The notes beneath the pieces are model-generated. The model did no database searches, was not told the DNA's origin, and saw only the letters and a program-made list of their open reading frames with translations. This document shows, in pieces, positions 50,054-59,358 of a DNA stretch of 64,000 nt. A program made the translations under genes and the position numbers. This DNA is from Betaproteobacteria bacterium UBA5216 (GTDB lineage: Bacteria; Pseudomonadota; Gammaproteobacteria; Burkholderiales; SG8-41), in the NCBI GenBank assembly GCA_002412495.1, contig DHVE01000143.1, forward strand, positions 7,483 through 71,482, written 5' to 3'. Position 1 is the first letter of the stretch; each line of letters opens with the position of its first letter.

Positions 50054-51955
50054 ATGAGCGACGGCATTTTCAATATTGGTATCAGTGGTTTAGCCGCTGC
50101 ACAGGCCGGTCTGCTGACCACGGGGCACAATATCGCCAACGCCAGTACGGAGGGGTATCACCGCCAATCCATTCTGCAAAGCACGGCGATACCACTTTTA
50201 ACGGGCAGCGGTTTTTTTGGGCAGGGAACGCAGGTTGACACGGTGCGGCGTGCGTACAGCAGTTTTCTGGAAAATCATCTTGTCGAATCGCAGGCGCAGG
50301 CCAGTTACTACACCACGTACCATGCCCAGCTAAGCCAAATCGACAATATCGTGGCCGATGGCAATGCCGGATTGTCGCCGGCATTACAGGATTTTTTTTC
50401 TGCGATGCAGGGCGTGGCAGCTGACCCGTCCAGCCTGCCGGCGCGGCAGCTTATGTTGTCTGCGGGCGAAGCGCTGACATCGCGATTTAACATGCTGGCC
50501 TCCCGTTTTGACGAGCTGCGCGCAGGCATTGATTCGCAGCTCGCCAGTACTGTTGGCGAGATTAATGCCTACGCGCAGCAAATTGCTTCACTCAACACTC
50601 GCATACTGGCAGTGCAGCAAAGTCCTTCACAGCCGCCCAATGACCTGCTGGATCAACGCGATGCGCTGGTTGGTAAATTGAACGAGCTGGTTGGTGTTAC
50701 CTCAACGGCGCAGAGCGACGGCACCATTAATGTTTCCATCGGCAATGGACAATCGCTGGTGATTGGTCAGCAATTCATGAAATTGGCGGTTACGCCATCG
50801 CCGGTCGACCCGTCGCAACTCGACGTAGGCTATGTTGTGGGGACGGGCGTGACACCGCTCAGCGCGGCGAGTTTGCAGAGTGGCAGTCTGGGCGCCCTGT
50901 TGGCATTCCGTGCGAATGACCTGGATGCCGCGCAAAACGCGCTTGGCCGGGTTGCCACAGGGGTGGCGTTAACCCTGAACGATCAGCACCGGCTGGGGCA
51001 GGATCTGGGTGGCGTGCTCGGCGGAGACTTGTTTACCGTACCGCCACCTGTTACAGCGGCCAAATCGACGAATACGGGAAGCGCTGTCCTCGCGGCATCG
51101 GTAAGCGACGCGGGCGCGTTGACCGCCAGTGATTACCGCTTGACTTACACCGGTGCGAATTACACCGTGATTCGGCTATCCGACAACACATCGACGACTT
51201 ATGCGACTTTGCCCCAGACGGTGGATGGCGTTACCTTGTCGCTTACTTCGGGAATCGCTAATGCCGGCGACAGTTTCCTGATCAAGCCGACGCGCAATGC
51301 CGCAAGCGATATCGCGATGAGCTTTAGCGATCCGGCGCGCATTGCTGCTGCCGCGCCCATACGTGCGGCTGCGGCAATCACGAATACCGGGTCGGCTACC
51401 ATTAGCGCCGGTACGGTCAATGCGCCTCCGCCACCGGATGGCAATCTGCAACAAGCCGTGACGATCACATTTACGGGGGCCGGGACTTTTGACGTTGCGG
51501 GCGCCGGCACCGGCAATCCGACGGGTGTGGCCTACACGCCGGGTGCGGATATTAGTTACAACGGCTGGACGGTACGGTTTCAGGGTAATCCGGCGGCAGG
51601 CGACGTTTTTACGATTAGCCCCAACACAGGCGGCGTGGCCGACGGACGAAATGCGTTGTTGTTAAGCGGCTTGCAAACAAAAAACACGCTGGCCGGCGGT
51701 ACCACGGGGTATCAGGGGGCTTACAGTCAAATGGTTGCCGCGATCGGCACTCAGACGCGGCAGATGGACATTATCGCTCAGGCGCAGTCCACGGCGGTTG
51801 ATCAGGCAATGCAGGTACAGCAATCATTATCAGGCGTCAATCTGGATGAAGAAGCCGCCAATCTGCTGCGCTATCAGCAGGCTTATCAGGCTGCCGGCAA
51901 GATGATACAGATTGCCTCGACGGTTTTTCAAACTTTGCTGGATTTGGGAAGATAG
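50054..51955 (+). CDS. flgK: Flagellar hook-associated protein 1 (FlgK)
   Basis: The first hook-filament junction protein, 633 residues. It opens IFNIGISGLAAAQAGLLTTGHNIANASTEGYHRQSI, has the FlgK helical domain LLDQRDALVGKLNELVGVTSTAQSDGTINVSIGNGQSLV, a variable beta-rich middle, and the C-terminal SGVNLDEEAANLLRYQQAYQAAGKMIQIASTVFQTLLDL, an extended D0 helix. Its export chaperone FlgN is encoded 9 kb to the left. Confidence 0.96.
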   Translation: MSDGIFNIGISGLAAAQAGLLTTGHNIANASTEGYHRQSILQSTAIPLLTGSGFFGQGTQVDTVRRAYSSFLENHLVESQAQASYYTTYHAQLSQIDNIVADGNAGLSPALQDFFSAMQGVAADPSSLPARQLMLSAGEALTSRFNMLASRFDELRAGIDSQLASTVGEINAYAQQIASLNTRILAVQQSPSQPPNDLLDQRDALVGKLNELVGVTSTAQSDGTINVSIGNGQSLVIGQQFMKLAVTPSPVDPSQLDVGYVVGTGVTPLSAASLQSGSLGALLAFRANDLDAAQNALGRVATGVALTLNDQHRLGQDLGGVLGGDLFTVPPPVTAAKSTNTGSAVLAASVSDAGALTASDYRLTYTGANYTVIRLSDNTSTTYATLPQTVDGVTLSLTSGIANAGDSFLIKPTRNAASDIAMSFSDPARIAAAAPIRAAAAITNTGSATISAGTVNAPPPPDGNLQQAVTITFTGAGTFDVAGAGTGNPTGVAYTPGADISYNGWTVRFQGNPAAGDVFTISPNTGGVADGRNALLLSGLQTKNTLAGGTTGYQGAYSQMVAAIGTQTRQMDIIAQAQSTAVDQAMQVQQSLSGVNLDEEAANLLRYQQAYQAAGKMIQIASTVFQTLLDLGR

Positions 51956-51964
51956 GAACTGTCC

Positions 51965-53272
51965 ATGCGTATCAGCACCAGCATGATGTACGGGATGGGC
52001 ATTAGCGGCGTGCAACAGCACCAGCAGGACCTTCTCCGCATGCAGCAACAAATTTCAAGCGGCAGGCGTATGCTTACGCCGTCCGACGATCCAGTGGCGG
52101 CGGCAGCTGTGCTTGACCTGGGGCAGTCGCGGGCATTGAACAGCCAGTATTTCAGCAATGGCGATGCCGCCAAGGCGCAATTGTCGCTGGAAGAAGGCGC
52201 GCTCGCGGATGTCACGATGCTGCTCCAGGATGTCAAGGCGCTGGCCGTGAATGCGGGCAATGCCACCTTGACCAACGCGGATCGCGCAATGATTGCCACG
52301 GAGCTGCAGAATCGCTACGAGGAATTGCTTGCAATTGCAAATCGCGGCAATGGAAACGGCCAGTACGTGTTTTCGGGCTATCAGGGGGCGACTCAGCCAT
52401 TTGCAGAGACCAGTCCTGGCAATGTCAGCTATGCCGGCGACGATGGACAACGCAATATACAGATCGGGTCGTCCCGCACGATTCCCATCAACGATTCCGG
52501 TAACGTTGTATTCCGCTCGATCCGGGATGGAAATGGAATTTTTACGGTTGCACCGGGCGCCGCCAACAGCGGCAGTGGTATTTCGGATCCGGGAAACGTG
52601 GTTGATCCGGCAAAGTGGAACGCACAGGGCAATCCGCGCGATTTCACCATTCGATTCAACGTTGACACCATCGTGGTACCGCCCAGTACCACCTACGACA
52701 TCGTGGATAACGTCAACAATGTGTCGCTTGTGACGGGTGCCACGCCGGGCACGGGGCCGTATCCGAGGGCCTACGTGGCGGGCGCGGCGATTTCACTGAA
52801 AACACAAAGTCCGCCCGACACCAATGCGACGCCGTTTGATTTCGGGGCGAACTTGGCCGTGACGGGCGTCCCCGCCGATGGCGATACTTTCACGGTCAAG
52901 GCGAGTGTCAATCGCGATGTGTTTGCCACCATGCACGATTTGATTGCCACGTTACGTAAGGGAACAACCCCCGGCCCGGTGCCGGTGGCGGCCTATCAGA
53001 ATGCGCTCAATGCCTCGATGTCGGGGCTGGACAACGCGCTCGATAATGTGTTGAAAGTGCGGGCCGACGTGGGGGCGCGCCTGAAGGAAATCGACTTCGA
53101 ACAGGGGGGCCTCGGCGATTTGTCCTTGCAGTACGACACCAGACTGTCGGGACTGCAGGATCTCGATTACGCCAAGGCGATCAGCGATCTGAGTCTACGA
53201 CAAACCCAGCTGGAAGCCGCGCAGAAATCGTTTCTCACCGTCACTTCATTAAACCTGTTCAAGCTGTTGTGA
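51965..53272 (+). CDS. flgL: Flagellar hook-associated protein 3 (FlgL)
   Basis: The second junction protein, 435 residues, flagellin-like at its ends: MRISTSMMYGMGISGVQQHQQDLLRMQQQISSGRRMLTPSDDPVAAAAVLDL and the C-terminal DLSLRQTQLEAAQKSFLTVTSLNLFKLL. The middle is variable and Gly/Asp-rich. It starts nine bases after flgK and ends the recognised flgB-L series. Confidence 0.95.
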   Translation: MRISTSMMYGMGISGVQQHQQDLLRMQQQISSGRRMLTPSDDPVAAAAVLDLGQSRALNSQYFSNGDAAKAQLSLEEGALADVTMLLQDVKALAVNAGNATLTNADRAMIATELQNRYEELLAIANRGNGNGQYVFSGYQGATQPFAETSPGNVSYAGDDGQRNIQIGSSRTIPINDSGNVVFRSIRDGNGIFTVAPGAANSGSGISDPGNVVDPAKWNAQGNPRDFTIRFNVDTIVVPPSTTYDIVDNVNNVSLVTGATPGTGPYPRAYVAGAAISLKTQSPPDTNATPFDFGANLAVTGVPADGDTFTVKASVNRDVFATMHDLIATLRKGTTPGPVPVAAYQNALNASMSGLDNALDNVLKVRADVGARLKEIDFEQGGLGDLSLQYDTRLSGLQDLDYAKAISDLSLRQTQLEAAQKSFLTVTSLNLFKLL

Positions 53273-53282
53273 GCAAGCAATC

Positions 53283-53726
53283 ATGAAAACACATCAATGG
53301 GTCGTTTCTCGCCTTGCGCTGATTACGCTTGTAACGCTGGCGGGCTGTTCAACGCTCGAGAACACCAGCTCAAAGAGCGTTCTTATTCCGAATCAGACGA
53401 TCAACATCAGCAATTCTCTTAGTATTCCGTTGGAGAGTATCGCGGCGGGCGCCTTGCTGTTTGCGATTGTCGATCCGCTCGCGCCCAACTGGCAAATTGA
53501 ACAAATGCGTCTGGGCGAGAACCGGTATCGCATCGCCTTGAGAAAAAAGCGCTTTACCACGGGCGGCGATGGCGAGGCTGCCCCGGCGTTTTTCCGTCGC
53601 GCGGAACAAATTGCCGGAGAACTCGGTTCGGGACGTTACCGCGTGGTAGAGTTTACCGAAGGCGTAGATTCCGCGGTGCCCATTGCGCAACGGATTGCCC
53701 AGGGTATTGTAGAGATCATTCGTTAG
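53283..53726 (+). CDS. Small lipoprotein of unknown function at the end of the flg operon
   Basis: A 147-residue protein with a signal peptide and lipobox LAGCSTLENTSSKSV. The mature part has an IPLESIAAGALLFAIVDPLAPNWQIEQMRLGENRYRIALRKKRF core and a C-terminal helix QRIAQGIVEIIR. I do not recognise a named family. It lies ten bases after flgL on the same strand, so it belongs to the flg transcript and may be a basal-body or envelope accessory. Its stop overlaps that of the convergent fliR by three bases. Confidence 0.65.
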   Translation: MKTHQWVVSRLALITLVTLAGCSTLENTSSKSVLIPNQTINISNSLSIPLESIAAGALLFAIVDPLAPNWQIEQMRLGENRYRIALRKKRFTTGGDGEAAPAFFRRAEQIAGELGSGRYRVVEFTEGVDSAVPIAQRIAQGIVEIIR

Positions 53727-54502
53727 CGGAGGGTGGCGACGCGCAGCATGGATAGCAACCCCTCGTTGAATAGCTTCTCAAGCACTGGAATCATGTAAGG
53801 TATGCCGGAAAGCAGCGCGATAAATCCAATGCCCAGGGTAATCGGAAATCCGATGGCGAAGATGTTCAGTTGTGCCGCCGCCTTGGACAGTACGCCCAGA
53901 GCGATATTGGTCACCAGCAGTACCGCAATAATCGGCAAAGACAGCAAGAGAGCGGCGCGCATGACGGTTCCGCCCCATTGCGCGAGCCACAGGGCATTGC
54001 CAGCCCATGATGCCGGATTGTTTGCCGGCGCGTGCTGAAAAGACTCCACCAGTGTCGAGATCATCAATAGATGTCCATTCAGAGACAGGAACGCGAGGGT
54101 CGCGACCAATGACAGAAACTGCCCGGTGACCGGCGCCTGGCTGTTGCTTTGCGGATCGTAGAACTGCGCGAATCCCAGGCCCATTTGCAGGCCGATAATG
54201 TCACCCGCCATGCTGACGCCGGCAAACACGACACGCATGGCCATGCCCATGGCCAGACCGGTCAGGACTTCGCGTATCAACAGAAGGATGCCTTGTCCGC
54301 TGGCGGGATCGACAACGGCGGATTCGGGCAGTACCGGCGCGACCAAAAACGTAAGCAATACCGCGAACCCTATTTTTGCCGCTACCGGAAATTGTTGATT
54401 GCCGGTGATGGGGGCGCTCGCGACCAGCGCGAGAATGCGCATCAGGGGCCACACGATCATGGAGATCCAGCCGTTTAGCTGGGCGGATGTAAGCGTGATC
54501 AT
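53723..54502 (-). CDS. fliR: Flagellar biosynthesis protein FliR
   Basis: A core membrane protein of the flagellar export gate, 259 residues from ATG 54502. The longer ORF start at 54586 would run into fliQ. Several hydrophobic helices and the family motifs LMRILALVASAPITGNQQFPVAAKIGFAVLLTFLVAPVLP, IRE.LTGLAMGMAMRVVFAGVSMAGDIIGLQMGLGFA and LGVLSKAAAQLNIFAIGFPITLGIGFIALL are present. Last gene of the fli series; its 3' end touches that of the small lipoprotein. Confidence 0.95.
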   Translation of the reverse strand: MITLTSAQLNGWISMIVWPLMRILALVASAPITGNQQFPVAAKIGFAVLLTFLVAPVLPESAVVDPASGQGILLLIREVLTGLAMGMAMRVVFAGVSMAGDIIGLQMGLGFAQFYDPQSNSQAPVTGQFLSLVATLAFLSLNGHLLMISTLVESFQHAPANNPASWAGNALWLAQWGGTVMRAALLLSLPIIAVLLVTNIALGVLSKAAAQLNIFAIGFPITLGIGFIALLSGIPYMIPVLEKLFNEGLLSMLRVATLR

Positions 54503-54516
54503 GTTGCGCCGCCGGT

Positions 54517-54786
54517 TCAGCCAATAATGCCGGGTATGTCGGTGAACAACCTGCGTATGTAATCGACGAGCATTGAGGTCATCCATGGTCCGGCGATAAC
54601 CATCGTGGCGAATACCGCGAGCAGCTTTGGGATGAACGACAGGGTCATTTCATTGATCTGGGTCGCGGCTTGAAAAATGCTGACCAGCAATCCAACCGCC
54701 AGCGCGACCAACAACATCGGCGCCGCGACCAGTAACATGGTGATCAAGGCCTGCTGCCCGATGGAGATTACGCTTTCCGTTGTCAT
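54517..54786 (-). CDS. fliQ: Flagellar biosynthesis protein FliQ
   Basis: An 89-residue export-gate membrane protein with two helices, as usual for FliQ: ALITMLLVAAPMLLVALAVGLLVSIFQAATQINEMTLSFIPKLLAVFATMVIAGPWM. It lies between fliP and fliR with short spacers, the conserved fliPQR order. Confidence 0.95.
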   Translation of the reverse strand: MTTESVISIGQQALITMLLVAAPMLLVALAVGLLVSIFQAATQINEMTLSFIPKLLAVFATMVIAGPWMTSMLVDYIRRLFTDIPGIIG

Positions 54787-54811
54787 GATTCAGGTTTCGG
54801 GCGTTGGTGTG

Positions 54812-55570
54812 TTAAGTCGAAAAGCTTTGTGCGAGGGAGCCCAATAAAAGCGCCCAACCATCCACCAGCACAAAAATCATCAGCTTGAAGGGCAGGGACA
54901 CCATCGCGGGCGAAACCATCATCATCCCCATCGACATCAAAACGCTGGCGACCACCATGTCGATAATCAGAAACGGGATGAAGATGATGAACCCAATCTG
55001 AAAGGCGGTTTTTAATTCACTCGCGACATAAGCGGGAATCAGTACCTTCATGGGCACCTGCCTGGTATTTTCCACTTTCTGACCGGAGAGCTGGGTGAAG
55101 AGCGCAAGATCGGCCGCGCGGGTTTGCTTGAGCATGAATGCGCGTAACGGCACGCTGCCTTTTTCAACGGCGACGGTAAAACTGATTTTTTCGTCGGAAA
55201 ACGGCTGGTAGGCGTCGACATATATTTTGTCCAGCGTGGGGGACATCACGAACAGCGTCAGAAACAGCGACAAGCCGATCAGCACCTGGTTAGGGGGCGA
55301 AGCGGGCGTGCCGAGCGCCTGACGCAACAGCGACAACACAATGATGATGCGGGTAAACCCGGTCATCATCAGCAATACTGCCGGCAGAAAGGTCAGTGAC
55401 GTCAAAAGCAACAGGGTCTGTATGCTCAGACTGTATGACTGACCGCCGCCTGCCGCCGGTGTGCTGGTGCCTACGGGGAAGGAAGCTGTCTGCGCCATTG
55501 CCGGCAAAACGATGCCGCACAGCATGATCAGCGCGACATAGCATCGCGCGGTATAATTATTTTTTTTCAT
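54812..55570 (-). CDS. fliP: Flagellar biosynthesis protein FliP
   Basis: A 252-residue export-gate protein with a cleavable-type signal peptide (ALIMLCGIVLPAMA), helix-rich core and the signature TSLTFLPAVLLMMTGFTRIIIVLSLLRQALGTP, QIGFIIFIPFLIIDMVVASVLMSMGMMMVSPAMVSLPFKLMIFVLVDGWALL. The ATG at 55570 overlaps the 3' end of fliO by 14 bases. Normal length and position. Confidence 0.95.
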   Translation of the reverse strand: MKKNNYTARCYVALIMLCGIVLPAMAQTASFPVGTSTPAAGGGQSYSLSIQTLLLLTSLTFLPAVLLMMTGFTRIIIVLSLLRQALGTPASPPNQVLIGLSLFLTLFVMSPTLDKIYVDAYQPFSDEKISFTVAVEKGSVPLRAFMLKQTRAADLALFTQLSGQKVENTRQVPMKVLIPAYVASELKTAFQIGFIIFIPFLIIDMVVASVLMSMGMMMVSPAMVSLPFKLMIFVLVDGWALLLGSLAQSFST

Positions 55571-56003
55571 ACGATTTTTTTAGTAGCAGCAGCCATTGTG
55601 CGAACGGGCGCGCCGTTTCCACGGGAAGCGCCGCCGGTTCTGCACCGGGTTCGGGGCGCGGTAAATGATGCAGGGCAGTGACATGACCCGGTGCAACGCC
55701 CAGCACCAGCCAGGACATTCCGATCTCAACCACGACGACCCGTTCGCGTTGTCCGACCGCGGCGCCCGCGACAATGCGTAGTTTGTTATTAGTGACGTAA
55801 TGGCGCGGTGCCAGACGTTTGACAAGCCAAGCGGCACTTACGATCAGTGCGATGATCGCCAGCAGGCTTAGAAGCAAGCTGGTCATTTGCCCCGTGGATG
55901 ATACGGCGGCTCCCGGCACGGCACCGGAAGATTCCGCGCGGGCAAACGATGCCAGCGCCGCGCTCGCCATGACCAGAAGGTTGCGCGAAACGGGAGAGTT
56001 CAT
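55557..56003 (-). CDS. fliO: Flagellar protein FliO
   Basis: A 148-residue membrane protein that stabilises FliP during export-gate assembly. One signal-like start, one TM helix (SLLLSLLAIIALIVSAAWLVKRLAP) and a small cytosolic beta domain: LRIVAGAAVGQRERVVVVEIGMSWLVLGVAPGHVTALHHLP, the FliO hallmark. It overlaps fliP at its 3' end and its ATG overlaps the fliN stop by four bases. Confidence 0.92.
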   Translation of the reverse strand: MNSPVSRNLLVMASAALASFARAESSGAVPGAAVSSTGQMTSLLLSLLAIIALIVSAAWLVKRLAPRHYVTNNKLRIVAGAAVGQRERVVVVEIGMSWLVLGVAPGHVTALHHLPRPEPGAEPAALPVETARPFAQWLLLLKKSYEKK

Positions 56004-56422
56004 CGCTTCAACTTTCTCAGCCGCTCGGACGGCGTAATGATGTCGGTGAGACGGATGCCGAACTTGTCGTTGACCACCACGACTTCGCCTTGCGCAATAA
56101 GACAGCCGTTGACAAGAACATCCATCGGTTCGCCGGCCAGTCCATCGAGTTCAACCACGGAACCCTGCGCGAGTTGCAGCAAATTCTTGATGGCAATCTT
56201 GGTGCGGCCCAATTCCACGGTGAGTTGAACCGGAATATCGAGAATCATGTCGATATCGTTATGCGTGCCGGTCTTTGGCGCGCCGCCTGAAAACTGCTCG
56301 AAAATCGGTGCCGCGACCTGCTTGGATTCTTCGGGCGCGGAGTTCGCGGCGGGTGCTGCTTCCGCCATTGCCGCGGCCCAGTCGTCCGCGGAAACCTGTT
56401 CCTGGGTGGCAACTTCTGTCAT
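56000..56422 (-). CDS. fliN: Flagellar motor switch protein FliN
   Basis: A C-ring component of 140 residues. An acidic Ala/Glu-rich N-terminus leads to the SpoA domain: DIDMILDIPVQLTVELGRTKIAIKNLLQLAQGSVVELDGLAGEPMDVLVNGCLIAQGEVVVVNDKFGIRLTDIITPSERL, near-invariant in FliN. It follows fliM by 12 bases. Confidence 0.97.
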   Translation of the reverse strand: MTEVATQEQVSADDWAAAMAEAAPAANSAPEESKQVAAPIFEQFSGGAPKTGTHNDIDMILDIPVQLTVELGRTKIAIKNLLQLAQGSVVELDGLAGEPMDVLVNGCLIAQGEVVVVNDKFGIRLTDIITPSERLRKLKR

Positions 56423-56434
56423 GGTGGGTTCCTG

Positions 56435-57415
56435 TTAGCCTTCCTGATGAGCGCTGGACAACAACCCCAGAACTTTCAGCGCATATTGGTTGTTTGATAC
56501 GCCGCACTTGCATTCCATTACTGGTACGCCATCCACCTCCGCGATCATCGGCTGCGGCACGTCAACGGAAATGACATCACCTACCTGCATGCCCAGCAAC
56601 TGATCGATGGTGAGCATGGCTTTGCCGAGATTGACCACCAGTTCGACTTCCGCGCTTTGCACTTGCTGGGACAGCAACCTGACCCAGCGCTTGTCGACTT
56701 CCATGTGGTCGCCCTGTACGCTGCTGTAGAGCAGATCCCGGATGGGTTCTACCGTCGCATACGGTATGCAGATGTGAAACTGTCCGCCCGTGGAACCAAA
56801 TTCGATGGAGAAGGTGGTGACCACTACCACCTCATTGGGCGTGGCGATATTCGCGAACTGTGTATTCATTTCGGAGCGTACGTACTCGAATTTCACGGGA
56901 TGCACGGATGCCCAGGATTTTTCGAGATCTTCGAACACAATGGCCAGCAGCAATCGAATAATGCGTTGCTCAGTGGGTGTGAAGTCCCTGCCTTCGACGC
57001 GGGTGTGCATCAGGCCGCTACCGCCGAACAGATTGTCGACGATCAGAAAAACCAGATTGGGATCGAATATAAACAGCGTGTTTCCCCGCAGCGGCTTCAT
57101 CTGCACCAGGTTGAGATTCGTCGGGACCACAAGGTTGCGGATGAACTCGCTGTATTTCGTGGTGCGCACCGGCCCGACGGAGATTTCCGCGGTGCGCCGC
57201 ACAAAATTGAACAGTGCCAGTCTCAACAGTCTGGCGAATCGCTCGTTGATGATTTCCAGGGTGGGCATTCGCCCGCGCACGATGCGCTCCTGGGTCGCCA
57301 TGTTGTAGGGTCGGATGGCTTCCGGATCCACTGCCTCCGTGGCTTCATCGGGTTCGCCGGTGACGCCCTTCAATAAGGCGTCGACTTCGTCCTGAGAAAG
57401 AAAATCCTTACTCAT
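56435..57415 (-). CDS. fliM: Flagellar motor switch protein FliM
   Basis: The C-ring switch subunit, 326 residues. N-terminal MSKDFLSQDEVDALLKGVTGE is the CheY-P-binding peptide; the middle GGSGLMHTRVEGRDFTPTEQRIIRLLLAIVFEDL motif contacts FliG, and a C-terminal SpoA domain (QSAEVELVVNLGKAMLTIDQLLGMQVGDVISVDVP) joins FliN. The first ATG is used; it lies seven bases after fliL. Confidence 0.97.
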   Translation of the reverse strand: MSKDFLSQDEVDALLKGVTGEPDEATEAVDPEAIRPYNMATQERIVRGRMPTLEIINERFARLLRLALFNFVRRTAEISVGPVRTTKYSEFIRNLVVPTNLNLVQMKPLRGNTLFIFDPNLVFLIVDNLFGGSGLMHTRVEGRDFTPTEQRIIRLLLAIVFEDLEKSWASVHPVKFEYVRSEMNTQFANIATPNEVVVVTTFSIEFGSTGGQFHICIPYATVEPIRDLLYSSVQGDHMEVDKRWVRLLSQQVQSAEVELVVNLGKAMLTIDQLLGMQVGDVISVDVPQPMIAEVDGVPVMECKCGVSNNQYALKVLGLLSSAHQEG

Positions 57416-57422
57416 CGCGTGA

Positions 57423-58097
57423 TTACTGAACGATAAATGACGTGAACAACACGCTTAGGACGGGCTTCTGGGGTGGCGGCGGCGGAGCAGGGGGCTCGGC
57501 TTCCGCTTTTTCTTCGTCTTCGGCGGAGGCCGCCTCATCGGCTTCCGCTTTTTCTTCTTCGGCTTCCTTGATTTTTTCCTTTGCTTTCGCCTTAGCCTTG
57601 GTCTTGGCTTTTGATTTGGGTTCAGGCGACGACAAAATACTGTTCACGATTTCGACAATGTCAGCGCCGAGTTTGCGTTTGCCTTCCACGGTCAGTAACT
57701 CGGAGGGTTTACGTGCGGAAAGGTGCAGCAGGATACGGTCGCGCACTTCGGGCATGTGCAACTTTACGGCGTCGGCAACAGCGTTATCGGCGACCCTTAA
57801 TGACAAGCCCGCTTGGAGGAACTGGGGATGGTCTTCAATCTGAAGATTGACGGTGAAGGGTTCAAGCGGCACATAGACCGGTGGCTTGGCGGGCTGCGGT
57901 TTGGCCTCGGCGGATTTGTGCTGCTTGTTTTGCCCCAAGTACCAATAAGCGCCGCCACCTGCCACCGCGCCGAGTGTTAATAAAATTAGTATTATTTTCA
58001 ATAACTTACGATTCTTCGCGGGGCCGGGCAACGTTGCCGATGCACTATCCGCACCGGAATTTTTGGTGCTGTCGTTCTTAACCGCGCTGACCGCCAT
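57423..58097 (-). CDS. fliL: Flagellar protein FliL with a charged insertion
   Basis: FliL is a single-pass inner-membrane protein beside the stator. ATG 58097 is chosen over GTG 58103, because GAGG is seven bases from the ATG and overlaps the GTG. A basic N-terminus, TM helix at about 32-54 and the VYVPLEPFTVNLQIED..QFLQAGLSLRV periplasmic domain are clear. Typical FliL has about 150-180 residues; this has 224. The extra part (about 158-210, bases 57468-57626) runs Lys/Ala, then Glu/Ala, then Pro and stands directly before the final strand VLFTSFIVQ. It lies between fliK and fliM. Confidence 0.93.
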   Translation of the reverse strand: MAVSAVKNDSTKNSGADSASATLPGPAKNRKLLKIILILLTLGAVAGGGAYWYLGQNKQHKSAEAKPQPAKPPVYVPLEPFTVNLQIEDHPQFLQAGLSLRVADNAVADAVKLHMPEVRDRILLHLSARKPSELLTVEGKRKLGADIVEIVNSILSSPEPKSKAKTKAKAKAKEKIKEAEEEKAEADEAASAEDEEKAEAEPPAPPPPPQKPVLSVLFTSFIVQ

Positions 58098-58206
58098 CTT
58101 CACACCTCAGTGGTTTTGTTCACATCATTATGTTGGCGCACGCCACGGATTCATCGCATGAAAAGGCATTTTATTCTGGCCTTCTTCGCTTATTGCCAGA
58201 CCCTGA

Positions 58207-59358
58207 CTACGCAAAGAGATCCACCAGCCCGTTGCCACGTGGTCGTGGTAGCAGACGAGGTGAAAATGGTTCTGGCTTTGTATCGGCATCCGGTGCCGAC
58301 GATTCCGGGCGCGGGGAATGCCTCGGTTGCGCAAAGGCCGAGCCGTCGCGTGGACTATCCGCCGTAACGCTGGCATTGCCCAGCGTGATGCCGCTATCGG
58401 CCAATACTTCGCGCAAGCGGGGCAATGCGGCTTCGAGGGCTTCACGCACTTCGCCGTGGGGCGAGGTGAAGATCGCGCTGGTCTGCGTCTCATCGGTGGT
58501 GAGTCGAATGTGCAACGGACCCAGATCCGGAGGGTTTATATGCAGTTCGGCGGACTGTTGTTTTTGACTTTGCATCCATACGATTTTCTGCGCGCACTCG
58601 GTATTCCAATCCGGCGTGCCGATGAGCACATCAATACGGTCCGGCGCGGATGGCAAGGGGTGTGTCGGAAGCGGAGGATGTACGCCCTGGGCATGCGGCA
58701 CAGGCAAATTGGATACTGCGGCATCGCGGTGTTCCGAGATGGCTTCCAGGGAGCGTTGCAGCCCCGTTGTGTTCGCGCCCTCCGCGTGGGTGCCTGTGTC
58801 CGGTTTCCCGGATTGTGGAGGATTTTGCTCGAGTCCCAAGTCACTGCCCTTGCCGTGCGGCTCGACCGTGCCGGGTTCTGCCTTGCCCGTGTGATCGAAA
58901 GCATTTGTGGCAGCGGCGGTGGTGGATGCGGCGGCAGCAGGCAGGTCCCCGGTAATACCCGACAGGGCTGGCGTTTCACCGGCGGTTCTCAAAGGCGCGG
59001 GCGGAGGCGGCATGATCGGCAATGGCATGGCATTGGATGCACCGGCGGGCGCATCGATCGGCGCCAGGTTCTCCGTGTCATCGGCGGCAATACCTGCTTT
59101 CTGTCCGGGTTCAATGGCAGCTTCCTGGGTTGACTGTAACCCCATCATGCCCAGCAGCAGTTTCTGGAAGCCCATTGAATCCATCGTGCCCAATGGCGCG
59201 TCGTGCGCGGGCGTGCAGCCCTTGTTAACGGCCGATGATGTCGATGGCGATTTGCCGGGCGCCGACGCCGGTATTTGCGTTTGAATGTTTTCCATAGAAT
59301 TCATTTCTCCGGATATCGGATTGAGAATGGAGCGAATGCCGGGAGCCGCCGTGATCAT
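58207..59358 (-). CDS. fliK: Flagellar hook-length control protein FliK
   Basis: A secreted ruler protein that times the switch from hook to filament export. 383 residues: a low-complexity, Pro/Ala/Ser/Thr-rich N-terminal two-thirds and the C-terminal Flg_hook domain with SAELHINPPDLGPLHIRLTTDETQTSAIFTSPHGEVREALEAALPRLREVLADSGITLGNASV. Its ATG overlaps the fliJ stop by four bases. The variable N-terminus is normal for the family. Confidence 0.93.
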   Translation of the reverse strand: MITAAPGIRSILNPISGEMNSMENIQTQIPASAPGKSPSTSSAVNKGCTPAHDAPLGTMDSMGFQKLLLGMMGLQSTQEAAIEPGQKAGIAADDTENLAPIDAPAGASNAMPLPIMPPPPAPLRTAGETPALSGITGDLPAAAASTTAAATNAFDHTGKAEPGTVEPHGKGSDLGLEQNPPQSGKPDTGTHAEGANTTGLQRSLEAISEHRDAAVSNLPVPHAQGVHPPLPTHPLPSAPDRIDVLIGTPDWNTECAQKIVWMQSQKQQSAELHINPPDLGPLHIRLTTDETQTSAIFTSPHGEVREALEAALPRLREVLADSGITLGNASVTADSPRDGSAFAQPRHSPRPESSAPDADTKPEPFSPRLLPRPRGNGLVDLFA

